Source: Beggiatoa alba B18LD
Lineage (GTDB): Bacteria; Pseudomonadota; Gammaproteobacteria; Beggiatoales; Beggiatoaceae
Length of the DNA stretch: 64,000 nucleotides
Direction: 5' to 3'
NCBI RefSeq assembly: GCF_000245015.1
Contig: NZ_JH600070.1
Coordinates: 761,594 to 825,593, forward strand
Positions within the stretch are counted from its first letter, which is position 1. Every line of letters begins with the position of its first letter. The position numbers were made by a program, and so were the translations under genes. This document shows, piece by piece, positions 9,963-18,178 of this stretch. The notes under the pieces were generated by a model that was not told where the DNA came from, did no database searches, and was given only the letters and a program-made list of their open reading frames with translations.

Positions 9963-10845
9963 ATCGTTCAATTTCTTCGCGCGTTAGTCCCGTCGCAACC
10001 ATAATAAGCTCAAGAGGAGCATTGCTTTTCTTCAATGCGATTGCGACTTTTATTCTTTCTTGTTCAATCCCTTGTTCAATCCCAATCTCAATGCCTTTTT
10101 CCAGACCTATCTCAATTCCTTCCTGTTTAGCGGTATCAAGCACATTGATGAAATCGCGGTAGTATTTCAAACTCAATTCATACGCATGGCGGTCTTCATA
10201 ACTCATATTCGCTAATTTCGCTAACGCAAAAGCGTCTTCGATAATATCGCCTTGAAATTCTCTCGGCATATCGTCAAACGTTACTAATTCACGCAGGAAA
10301 TATAACCACCATTCTAAATGGTTCGCTAATTCGGATTCTTGCTTTTTGAATTTCGCCATTTCTATGTAAATGAAGTTCAATTTCTTAAACATCACTTCTT
10401 TGCTGTAAATATCGGTAATTTGTCCGAAATGTAAGTAACGCTCATCGGGAAAGCTGGCTAAGGAGAAGTCTAAAATCCCAATGAAATAAATCGGGGTTAA
10501 TTCAAAGTCCCATTTGCCTTTTTTGGCTTGGTCTTGAATTAAGAAACTGGCGTAGTAAGTGGCGCGGTCTTGAAAGTGTTCTTGTTTTGCACGTTGTAAT
10601 TCAACAATGAATTCCTGATTTTTTTCATCCCGACAATAAATATCAAAGATGGCACGTCGGTCTTCTTCTAACATGCCGAGCTTTTCGATATTTTTAAATT
10701 CTAAGCTGACAATTTTGTGTTTTATCGGTAATAAATCATTGAGAAAGCTGATGAGTAGGGGTTTACTTTCTTCACTGCCGAAGATTTTTTTAAAGCCAAA
10801 ATCGGTGAAGGGGTTGATGAATGTGCCTAGGGATTTGTCGGTCAT
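9958..10845 (-). CDS. Rpn-family PD-(D/E)XK nuclease / putative transposase
   Basis: A 295-residue member of the Rpn (recombination-promoting nuclease) family. The N-terminus TDFGFKKIFGSEESKPLLISFLNDLL is diagnostic. The nuclease core follows: IFDIYCRDEKNQEFIVELQRAKQ gives the D...ExQ form of the PD-(D/E)XK motif. The C-terminus has short Gly-Ile-Glu repeats (GIEIGLEKGIEIGIEQ) and ends TGLTREEIERL. The gene is flanked by direct copies of the R1 repeat, and a nearly identical second copy lies at 53375-54359 with a frameshift. Rpn proteins cut DNA and stimulate recA-independent recombination, and are abundant in Beggiatoa-like genomes; intact here. Confidence 0.92.
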   Translation of the reverse strand: MTDKSLGTFINPFTDFGFKKIFGSEESKPLLISFLNDLLPIKHKIVSLEFKNIEKLGMLEEDRRAIFDIYCRDEKNQEFIVELQRAKQEHFQDRATYYASFLIQDQAKKGKWDFELTPIYFIGILDFSLASFPDERYLHFGQITDIYSKEVMFKKLNFIYIEMAKFKKQESELANHLEWWLYFLRELVTFDDMPREFQGDIIEDAFALAKLANMSYEDRHAYELSLKYYRDFINVLDTAKQEGIEIGLEKGIEIGIEQGIEQERIKVAIALKKSNAPLELIMVATGLTREEIERL

Positions 10846-10872
10846 GTTGATGTTTCCTCATGCTTGGAAAGA

Positions 10873-11177
10873 TATAGTAAACGTATCATAAAATTATTTA
10901 ACTTGAGTTCAGCGAGTTTTATAAAACAAAACAGAGACCAGCTAGATTTTAAAAACCTAGCAGGTCTTTTTTTGTCTGAATCAGAATTCACAGAATTAGC
11001 AGAATTAAAAACAATTAAAAACATAATTTTTTATTCTTTTAATTTTCTTGTCTTTTTAATTCTGAAAATTCTGATTCAGACAAGCTCTTGTCTTTTTTTA
11101 AAGAAACTCGCCGAACTCAGGTTATTTAAATTTAGGACTGGTAGTCTTCCGCATCGTTTTATAGTGCGTTCACTATA
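10873..11177. repeat. R1 repeat interrupted by an R2 insertion
   Basis: Two halves of R1, 10873-10901 (TATAGTAAACGTATC...TTATTTAA) and 11122-11177 (TTATTTAAATTTAGG...CACTATA), surround a complete R2 element. Joined, they reproduce the intact R1 at 53271-53347 read in reverse. It is the promoter-side R1 of the minus-strand Rpn gene. Confidence 0.85.
10902..11121. repeat. Complete R2 repeat inserted in R1
   Basis: A 220-bp element with inverted ends CTTGAGTTCAGCGAG and CTCGCCGAACTCAGG, flanked on both sides by TTATTTAA (10894-10901 and 11122-11129), a likely 8-bp target duplication. Inside are the hairpin at 10935-10967 followed by a T run, and the GTCTGAATCAG/CTGATTCAGAC palindrome at 10974-11081. 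Confidence 0.85.
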
Positions 11178-11204
11178 TCGTAATACTCAGGTCAATTAAT
11201 CAAT

Positions 11205-11247
11205 AAAAAAAGCCCCTACATATCGAATCAATGTAGGGGCTTTTTTT
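11205..11247 (-). terminator. Bidirectional intrinsic terminator after purE
   Basis: A perfect 10-bp stem GCCCCTACAT (11212-11221)/ATGTAGGGGC (11231-11240) with a 9-base loop, bordered by seven As on one side and seven Ts on the other, so it can stop transcription in either direction. It lies 16 bases beyond the hairpin from the purE stop and ends the purKE transcript. Confidence 0.92.
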
Positions 11248-11255
11248 CATAGCGT

Positions 11256-11765
11256 TTATAATGTTGACGGCAATCCCTCCGTCTCCAACTTCGTCGCCTT
11301 CTCTAATACCATCTGTTCCAACGCTTTTTTATAAGCATTTACCTGCTGACGCACAGCAGGCAACTTAACCCCTAAAATCTGTGCTGCCAATAACCCCGCA
11401 TTTTTCGCGTTATTAATCGCAACGCTTGCAACAGGCACACCCGCAGGCATTTGTACGATAGATAAAAGTGAATCTAAGCCCTGTAAACTACTGGTTTTTA
11501 CAGGCACACCAATAACGGGTAATGCTGTAATTGCAGCAACCATTCCTGGTAAATGCGCCGCCCCACCCGCGCCCGCAATAACCACCTCTAAGCCACGCTG
11601 TTCTGCGGTTTGTGCATAATCAAACATGCGTTGCGGTGTACGATGTGCAGACACAATCGTGATTTCATAAGCAATTGCAAATTCATCTAGGATTTTTGCC
11701 GCTTCTTGCATCACAGGCAAGTCAGAATCGCTACCCATGATAATGCCAACTAAGGGCTGTTGCAT
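11256..11765 (-). CDS. purE: N5-carboxyaminoimidazole ribonucleotide mutase
   Basis: A 169-residue class I PurE, the usual length. It converts N5-CAIR to CAIR in de novo purine synthesis. [13 protein letters not shown] forms the phosphate-binding loop, and SAHRTPQRM contains the catalytic His; [14 protein letters not shown] completes the substrate site. It follows purK by 13 bases, giving the purK-purE operon that together replaces the ATP-independent carboxylation route. A strong terminator follows directly. Confidence 0.97.
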   Translation of the reverse strand: MQQPLVGIIMGSDSDLPVMQEAAKILDEFAIAYEITIVSAHRTPQRMFDYAQTAEQRGLEVVIAGAGGAAHLPGMVAAITALPVIGVPVKTSSLQGLDSLLSIVQMPAGVPVASVAINNAKNAGLLAAQILGVKLPAVRQQVNAYKKALEQMVLEKATKLETEGLPSTL

Positions 11766-11778
11766 GATATTATCCTCC

Positions 11779-12927
11779 TTAGGCTTTGATTTTCAGCATG
11801 GTTTTAACTTGTTCCACTTTATCCAATGCTGCGGCTACGCTGTCATCAATAATCGTGACATGTCCCATTTTTCGGAAGGGTTGCGTTGTATCTTTTCCAT
11901 ATAAATGGAAGGACAAACCCTGAACACTTAAGGCACTGCCTAAGCCTTCAATAACAGGTGTTCCCTGATATCCTTCTTCGCCTAATAAATTCCACATCGC
12001 CGCAGGACTAAGCAATTTACTAGCACCTAAGGGTAAATTGCAGATAATTCTCACCAACTGTTCAAATTGGCTGGTGACACTCGCCTCTATCGTGTAATGC
12101 CCTGAATTATGGGGACGAGGCGCGATTTCATTCACGAGAATTTCATCGTTATTCGTCAAAAACATTTCCACCCCAAACACACCAACTCCATCTAAGGCCT
12201 CAATAGCTTTAATCGCTATTTGTTGGGCACGTTCACTCATTGCGGGGTCTATACGCGCAGGCACTGCGACAATATCACAAATATTTGTCCGCTCATCAAA
12301 AACCATCTCAACCACAGGATAACAAACTACTTCATGCTGACGATTGCGTGCAACCATAACCGCAATTTCTTTACTAAAGGGGATATATTCCTCAACCATA
12401 GAAGGCACAGGCAGAATTTTATCGACATCTGCCATGCTTTTTAAAATCGCAACCCCTTTGCCATCATATCCCCCTGTACGGGCTTTTTGCACAATGGGAA
12501 AAGTCACTTGTTGCAAATACTCGTTGTTCAAATTATCAACTTGTTGATAACGTGGAACTGGCACACCCGCTTGATCCAATACCTGTTTTTGCTTGAGTTT
12601 ATCTTGAATAATTTCGAGAACACGTGGCGCGGGATAGATTTTTTTCCCCTCAGCAAATAAGGCTTTTAACGTTGCAGTATCTATATGCTCAATTTCATAG
12701 GTCAGCACGTCACTGACTTCAGCAATTGCCCGCAGTTTTTCACCATCATATAAGTCCCCCACAATCAGGGCATCCGCAACATGTGCCGAAGGACAATTAG
12801 CAGAACGGTCTAACACAGTGACATAAAAGCCCATGCGTTTTGCAACTTGCGCAGTCATCTTGCCCAATTGCCCGCCACCAATAATGCCTATACGCTGTAA
12901 AGGATAAGGAAAAGAATCGCTTTTCAT
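11779..12927 (-). CDS. purK: N5-carboxyaminoimidazole ribonucleotide synthase
   Basis: A 382-residue ATP-grasp enzyme that carboxylates AIR with ATP and bicarbonate. The N-terminal Rossmann-like domain starts [21 protein letters not shown]; the ATP-grasp part has [33 protein letters not shown], and the metal-binding [16 protein letters not shown] motif. Standard length and intact. It is the first gene of the purKE operon; the 179 bases upstream separate it from the leuA terminator and hold its promoter. Confidence 0.97.
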   Translation of the reverse strand: MKSDSFPYPLQRIGIIGGGQLGKMTAQVAKRMGFYVTVLDRSANCPSAHVADALIVGDLYDGEKLRAIAEVSDVLTYEIEHIDTATLKALFAEGKKIYPAPRVLEIIQDKLKQKQVLDQAGVPVPRYQQVDNLNNEYLQQVTFPIVQKARTGGYDGKGVAILKSMADVDKILPVPSMVEEYIPFSKEIAVMVARNRQHEVVCYPVVEMVFDERTNICDIVAVPARIDPAMSERAQQIAIKAIEALDGVGVFGVEMFLTNNDEILVNEIAPRPHNSGHYTIEASVTSQFEQLVRIICNLPLGASKLLSPAAMWNLLGEEGYQGTPVIEGLGSALSVQGLSFHLYGKDTTQPFRKMGHVTIIDDSVAAALDKVEQVKTMLKIKA

Positions 12928-13034
12928 CGGCTTCCTTGAATAAAAAAATATCAGATAATAACGGAAAATTTAAAGAAAAAACTAGATTTTTAACGAGAAA
13001 TTTATTTTTTTGAAATTATTGTAAATAAAGGAAA

Positions 13035-13069
13035 AAGACCTGACAGTTTTCTACTGACTGTCAGGTCTT
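13035..13069 (-). terminator. Intrinsic terminator of leuA
   Basis: A 12-bp stem AAGACCTGACAG (13035-13046)/CTGTCAGGTCTT (13058-13069) with an 11-base loop. On the minus strand the stem is followed by a U-rich run (from GAAAAAGACC on the plus strand), so it terminates leuA transcription, 38 bases after its stop. Confidence 0.88.
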
Positions 13070-13106
13070 AATAAAGGAATATGACCTACTGTAACCGCGA
13101 AATGCG

Positions 13107-14657
13107 TTAAATAATAGAGGCACTAACTTGTGGATGTTGTCGGTCAGTTGGTGCAAGTATCCGATTTAACGCATTAATATAAGCCTTTGCAGACGCGATT
13201 AAAATATCTGTATCCGCGCCCTGCCCATTAACAATGCGTCCCTCTTTTTCTAAACGCACGCTGACCTCGCCCTGTGCATCCGTGCCATTCGTCACATTAC
13301 TCACGGAATAAACCAATAATTTAACTTGGCTATTTGCTAACTGCTCGATAGCCTTGAACGTTGCATCGACAGGACCACTCCCTTTTGCCTCGCTAGTCAC
13401 CTCTTCCCCTGCAATATTCAACGTAATTTGAGCTTGAGGCATTTCCCCCATTTCAGAGACAACCCGCATGGTTACTAACTTAATCCGCTCATTCTCGCTA
13501 GAAAATGCATCCGTCATCAACGCCTGCAAATCTTCGTCATAAATCTCGTGTTTCTTATCCGCAAGTTCTTTAAAACGAGTAAAGGCTGCGTTTAATTCTT
13601 CCTCAGTCTTAAACTCAATATTAAGCTGCTTCAAATGCGTTTTAAACGCATTCCGTCCTGAATGTTTGCCTAAAACCATACGGTTAGTTGTCCAACCCAC
13701 ATCCTCCGCCCGCATGATTTCATACGTTTCACGGTTTTTTAACACCCCATCCTGATGAATACCCGATTCATGCGCAAACGCATTCGCGCCAACAATTGCC
13801 TTATTCGGCTGAACAGGAAACCCAGTAATATTAGAAACTAAGCGAGAACAATTAAGAATTTGTGTTGTATCAATATTCGTATGACACGGGAAAATATCAT
13901 GACGAGTCCGCACCGCCATGACGACCTCTTCTAAAGCCGCATTGCCTGCCCTCTCACCTAACCCGTTGATAGTACACTCAACTTGACGTGCCCCATTTAT
14001 GACCGCAGAAAGCGAATTCGCCACGGCTAAGCCTAAATCATTATGACAATGCACCGAAAAAATCGCCTTATCCGAATTTGGCACACGTTCCCGCACAGTA
14101 CGAATTAACTGCCCAAACAAATGCGGAATTTTATAACCCACGGTATCAGGAAGATTAATCGTCGTTGCCCCTGCATCGATAGCGGCTTCGACAACCCGAC
14201 AAAGAAAATCAATTTCTGACCGTGCCGCATCCTCGGGTGAAAACTCCACATTATCCGTATATTGACGTGCCCGTTTAACGGCTCTAATCGCTTGCTCTAA
14301 CACCTTTTCAGGTGGCATCTGAAGTTTATGCGCCATATGTAACGGCGATGTAGAAATAAAGGTATGAATTCGAGGAGAAACAGCCCCTTTTAACGCCTCT
14401 GCGGCGCGGTCAATATCCGCATCTAAAGCACGGGCTAAACTACACACAGTAGAATCTTTCACCACCTGCGCAACGGCACGCACGGCTTCAAAATCGCCCA
14501 CGCTTGCCATCGCAAAGCCCGCTTCGATCACATCGACGCGCAATTTTTCTAAGGCTTTTGCAATCCGAACTTTTTCCTCTTTCGTCATAGACGCGCCTGG
14601 GCTTTGTTCACCATCGCGCAACGTGGTATCGAAAATAATGAGTTTATCTTGATTCAT
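13107..14657 (-). CDS. leuA: 2-isopropylmalate synthase
   Basis: A 516-residue enzyme condensing acetyl-CoA with 2-ketoisovalerate, the first committed step of leucine synthesis. The catalytic TIM barrel shows [18 protein letters not shown] at the start, LPDTVGY, and metal ligands in [28 protein letters not shown] and [11 protein letters not shown] are family signatures. The C-terminal about 120 residues form the regulatory LeuA dimer domain for leucine feedback inhibition. It is transcribed alone and is preceded by a leucine-rich leader peptide and attenuator-like structures, so it is probably controlled by leucyl-tRNA supply as well. Confidence 0.97.
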   Translation of the reverse strand: MNQDKLIIFDTTLRDGEQSPGASMTKEEKVRIAKALEKLRVDVIEAGFAMASVGDFEAVRAVAQVVKDSTVCSLARALDADIDRAAEALKGAVSPRIHTFISTSPLHMAHKLQMPPEKVLEQAIRAVKRARQYTDNVEFSPEDAARSEIDFLCRVVEAAIDAGATTINLPDTVGYKIPHLFGQLIRTVRERVPNSDKAIFSVHCHNDLGLAVANSLSAVINGARQVECTINGLGERAGNAALEEVVMAVRTRHDIFPCHTNIDTTQILNCSRLVSNITGFPVQPNKAIVGANAFAHESGIHQDGVLKNRETYEIMRAEDVGWTTNRMVLGKHSGRNAFKTHLKQLNIEFKTEEELNAAFTRFKELADKKHEIYDEDLQALMTDAFSSENERIKLVTMRVVSEMGEMPQAQITLNIAGEEVTSEAKGSGPVDATFKAIEQLANSQVKLLVYSVSNVTNGTDAQGEVSVRLEKEGRIVNGQGADTDILIASAKAYINALNRILAPTDRQHPQVSASII

Positions 14658-14728
14658 GGTTCTGCTCCCAAAAATTCAAAAAAGTAAAAGTAAATAATAA
14701 ACAGTGAAAATATTAAGGTTAATAACAC

Positions 14729-14762
14729 AAAAAAATGGAAATTATCGCGTATTCAATTTGCC
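14729..14762 (-). terminator. Probable leuA attenuator terminator
   Basis: On the minus strand GGCAAATT pairs with AATTTCC (one bulged C; plus-strand positions 14737-14743 and 14755-14762) and is followed after one base by seven Us (As at 14729-14735). Between it and the leader-peptide stop lie short alternative stems: GCCCT/AGGGC across the stop codon, and GGGCG/CGCCC, mutually exclusive with it. The arrangement fits transcription attenuation; pairing strengths were judged by eye. Confidence 0.55.
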
Positions 14763-14798
14763 CCGCGAAACGGGCGAGAGTGATGTATGCGCCCTGAC

Positions 14799-14906
14799 TT
14801 AGGGCAGTAACAGCAAAGCGGGCAGAACCAGCAGAGAAGACAGACGTAACACCACCTGCTCAAGAAGAGCATTCAGACAAAACTTGTCGGCTGTGGTGAT
14901 AATCAT
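14799..14906 (-). CDS. leuL: leuA leader peptide, leucine-rich
   Basis: A 35-codon frame (ATG at 14906-14904, TAA at 14801-14799) that is too short for usual gene calling. It starts MIITTADKF and contains 12 leucines, ending SSLLVLPALLLLP with four consecutive Leu codons (TTG CTG TTA CTG) just before the stop. It lies between a strong promoter and leuA, with overlapping hairpins after it. Leader peptides rich in the regulated amino acid are the hallmark of ribosome-mediated attenuation. No clear Shine-Dalgarno precedes the ATG, which is a weak point; the in-frame stop upstream excludes a longer form. Confidence 0.85.
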   Translation of the reverse strand: MIITTADKFCLNALLEQVVLRLSSLLVLPALLLLP

Positions 14907-14946
14907 GGGGAATAGATGAATTCAGAAAATGAACAAACGAAGTTGA

Positions 14947-14975
14947 ATAATAGCCAGCTTTTTTAAATTTGCCAA
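14947..14975 (-). promoter_or_regulatory. Promoter of the leuA leader transcript
   Basis: Read on the minus strand: TTGGCA (14975-14970), a 17-base spacer, and TATTAT (14952-14947), close to the sigma-70 consensus. The start would be near 14940, about 35 bases before the leader ATG and about 280 bases before leuA. Confidence 0.75.
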
Positions 14976-15060
14976 GTCTTCTATAAAAACTTTTATGGGA
15001 ATACAGGAGGTAGCTTGTTAAAATATCCAATCGTCATTGATGCTCAAAGAGACTAGAAAA

Positions 15061-18000
15061 ATGCCTTTTATTAATAGTCGGTTATTAAAAAAAATTCTCC
15101 ATGCGACAGAAATTCCCCCCGCTCATCTTGAGATTTTGACAAAATGGCGCGACAGCATTTTAAATCGACAAATCTATAGTCAAAATGAAACTTCTTTAGA
15201 TAGCCATTTTATTCAATCAATACTGATTAATATATTAGATTATAAAGACTTTGGTGAAGATAGAACTTTATGGAAAAATAAACCGATTGCTAGCGGTAAC
15301 GTCGATATTGCCCTTGGTCATTTTACAGATGGGCAAGACAAAATTATTGCCCCTTTTGAACTAAAAGGCGCGAAAACTCGAGACTTAGATGCCATCATGG
15401 CAGGTCGACATAAAAGCCCTGTACAACAAGCATGGGAATATGCGATGGATGCAACAGGTGCGCAATGGGTTCTTGTATCCAATTATGTAGAATTACGTTT
15501 ATATGCCGTCGGATATGGGCGAAGAGTTTATGAAACATGGGATTTAAGCCGTCTTACTGAACCGCTTGAATATGCCCGTTTACAACTGCTACTTAATGCA
15601 AAACAACTGCTTTCAGGAGCTACCGCCGATATTCTGCGCCAAAGTGAACAAACAGAAAAAGAAATTACCAACCAACTTTATGCAGATTACACCAAACTGC
15701 GTGAAAAACTCTTAAAAACATTAGCAAAAGATAACCCTAGCATTTCCGCATCAGAACTAATTCATCTCACTCAAAAAATTTTAGACCGTATTTTATTTAT
15801 TGCCTTTGCAGAAGATAAAGGATTATTACCCAATCGTATTCTTGCTAAAGTCTGTGAAACACAAAATATTTTTAATCCACAACCCATATGGCACAGCTTT
15901 ATTGGCTTATTTCGTGCTATTCATGAAGGACATGAAAAACTTGCAATTCCTGCCTATAATGGTGGATTATTTCAAACGGACTGCTTGTTAGACGAACTAA
16001 CTGTTAATGATGAACTTTGTCAAGACTTTAAAGCACTCGGCGAATACGATTTTGCCAGCGAAGTCAGTGTTACGGTTTTAGGGCATATTTTTGAACAATC
16101 AATTACCGATATTGAAGTCCTACAAAAAGCAGTACGTGGCGAACACGCTACCGAAAAAGTCTCCAAACGCAAACAAGACGGCATTTTTTATACCCCTGCT
16201 TACATCACCCGCTTTATCGTTGAGCAAGCTGTTGGTGGCTGGTTAGCAGAACGTAAAGCTGAACTAGGATTTAATGAACTCCCCATTTTAACAGAGCAAG
16301 ATTATGAATCTATTCGTTTAAACAGTGGAAGAGTTGAATATAATAAGAAAATTGAAAAACATATTGAAGTCTGGAAACGTTATAAAACGATACTCTCACA
16401 AATTAAAGTTTTAGACCCTGCTTGTGGCTCAGGCGCGTTTTTAAGTGAAGTTTTTGATTATTTATATCAAGAAGGACAGACCATTAATGAACGTTTAACC
16501 ACGTTACACGGTGGGCAAGCGCATTTATTCCGTTGGGACACGCATATATTGGCAAATAATCTCTACGGCGTAGATATTAATAATGAATCTGTAGAAATTA
16601 CTAAATTGTCATTATGGCTAAAAACCGCGAATAAACAAGAAAAGCTGACCTATTTAGACAACAATATCAAATGTGGGAATAGTTTAATTGATGATGTTAC
16701 AGTGGCAGGTCATCATGCTTTTTCGTGGCACATAAAATTTGCCGAGATTATGCAAGCAGGTGGATTTGACGTGGTGGTGGGTAATCCACCGTATATCCCT
16801 ATTGAGTCCATACCAGAAACAACGAAACAATATTTAAAAATTAAGTTTCCTTATTTAGAAAGAAAGTTTGATTTATCTACAGTTTTTACTATAAAAGGAT
16901 TGAGTTTACTTAATCAAAATGGGTATTTGTCTTATATCTCTTCTGTCACATGGCAAACAGGAGAAAACTACAACGCTTTTAGAAAAAATTTACTGACTCA
17001 ATATGGATTACTAGTCCTAGTCAATTTACCTTTTGATGTCTTTCCTGATGCTTACGTTGATACTGGTATTTACCTATTTTCAAAAAATATTTCCTCATCA
17101 TACAAAGTTTTTTGTTTTAACAAACAAGAAAAAATTTCTCATTTAGACTTAATTAATTATCAATTAGTTGAAACTACACTTTTAGCATCAACAAATTATA
17201 AAATTATTCTAAATATTAAAAATTACTATCTTTTGAATAAAATCAAGACTAATCAAAATTACGTAAAACTGGGCAGTATTACACAATCAACACAGGGTCT
17301 ATCAAAAAGTTGTTATGACTTATCTCCTGTAAAAACAGCGAATAACAATATCCCCTTTTTAGAGTCTGGTATTATCAACCGATATAAGTTGATTATTACA
17401 CAAATGTCATATACACATTTAGATAATAATAGTAGTTTATTTCAATATTATAATAATATTGAAAAAATTTTAATTCGAAGAATTATTAGTCGACAAAACC
17501 GCTTACTTGTTAGTTATGTAAATCAACAGATTATCTTTAAAAAAGATGTTAATCCTTTTATTTTAAAAAATACGAACTTTTATACTAAATACCTTTTATG
17601 TATATTAGCAAGTAAATTAATATCTTACTTGTATTTGAATAGTTCATCTATTGCAGTAAAAGATGATTTTCGGCAAACAACATTAGCTGAATTGAGAGAA
17701 ATTCCTATTATACAAATTCCATTATCACAACAATCTATTTTCGTTGAATATGCTGATATGATGCTAATCAAAGTAGAACAATTACATCAAACAGTCAGTA
17801 AAACCATATTACTTATTAATACGGAATTTCGTCTTGCAAAAATCAGTAAGTCTTTAGAAAACTGGTACACCCTAGATTTTACTGATTTTCTAACAGAACT
17901 CACCAAAGCCAATGTTAAACTTTCCTTAGCCCAAAAATCCGACTGGATGGATTATTTTAATCAACAAAAACAACAGGCTTTAATACTCAAGCAAGAAATT

Positions 18001-18096
18001 GAACAAACCGATAAAGCCATAGACCAATTGGTTTATGCCCTCTATGGCTTAACAACGGAAGAAATTCAACTGGTTGAGGATAGTTTTAATTTTTAA
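15061..18096 (+). CDS. Type IIG restriction-modification enzyme (Eco57I-like)
   Basis: About 1011 residues combining restriction and N6-adenine methylation in one chain. Near residues 80-105 NVDIALGHF...FELKGAK forms a D...ExK nuclease motif. The middle has methyltransferase motif I, LDPACGSGAFLSEVFDYL, and motif IV, VVVGNPPYIP. The C-terminal half is the target recognition region and ends in a coiled coil. The ATG at 15061 is preferred; TTG/ATG codons at 15037-15040 would add eight residues, and neither has a strong ribosome site. The recognition region (about 16850-17700) is much more AT-rich than the rest, suggesting exchange by recombination. Confidence 0.88.
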   Translation: MPFINSRLLKKILHATEIPPAHLEILTKWRDSILNRQIYSQNETSLDSHFIQSILINILDYKDFGEDRTLWKNKPIASGNVDIALGHFTDGQDKIIAPFELKGAKTRDLDAIMAGRHKSPVQQAWEYAMDATGAQWVLVSNYVELRLYAVGYGRRVYETWDLSRLTEPLEYARLQLLLNAKQLLSGATADILRQSEQTEKEITNQLYADYTKLREKLLKTLAKDNPSISASELIHLTQKILDRILFIAFAEDKGLLPNRILAKVCETQNIFNPQPIWHSFIGLFRAIHEGHEKLAIPAYNGGLFQTDCLLDELTVNDELCQDFKALGEYDFASEVSVTVLGHIFEQSITDIEVLQKAVRGEHATEKVSKRKQDGIFYTPAYITRFIVEQAVGGWLAERKAELGFNELPILTEQDYESIRLNSGRVEYNKKIEKHIEVWKRYKTILSQIKVLDPACGSGAFLSEVFDYLYQEGQTINERLTTLHGGQAHLFRWDTHILANNLYGVDINNESVEITKLSLWLKTANKQEKLTYLDNNIKCGNSLIDDVTVAGHHAFSWHIKFAEIMQAGGFDVVVGNPPYIPIESIPETTKQYLKIKFPYLERKFDLSTVFTIKGLSLLNQNGYLSYISSVTWQTGENYNAFRKNLLTQYGLLVLVNLPFDVFPDAYVDTGIYLFSKNISSSYKVFCFNKQEKISHLDLINYQLVETTLLASTNYKIILNIKNYYLLNKIKTNQNYVKLGSITQSTQGLSKSCYDLSPVKTANNNIPFLESGIINRYKLIITQMSYTHLDNNSSLFQYYNNIEKILIRRIISRQNRLLVSYVNQQIIFKKDVNPFILKNTNFYTKYLLCILASKLISYLYLNSSSIAVKDDFRQTTLAELREIPIIQIPLSQQSIFVEYADMMLIKVEQLHQTVSKTILLINTEFRLAKISKSLENWYTLDFTDFLTELTKANVKLSLAQKSDWMDYFNQQKQQALILKQEIEQTDKAIDQLVYALYGLTTEEIQLVEDSFNF

Positions 18097-18178
18097 AAAA
18101 AGTCCCTATATCCAACTTTTCTATTCTTAATATCTTAATTCTCAATAATCCCTTTAAGCTCGACAGAGATTCGTCACA

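Noticed and set aside
10864-11199. 111-codon open frame across R1 and R2
   Set aside because: It is composed wholly of repeat sequence (same reading seen in other R2 copies) and has no codon structure of a gene.
15037-15060. TTG/ATG start for the type IIG gene
   Set aside because: The added eight residues have no support and no ribosome site; the AGGAGG at 15005-15010 is too far away, so the ATG at 15061 was kept with reserve.
18097-18178. Riboswitch upstream of metH
   Set aside because: Only 82 bases between genes, with no conserved cobalamin or SAM aptamer elements.
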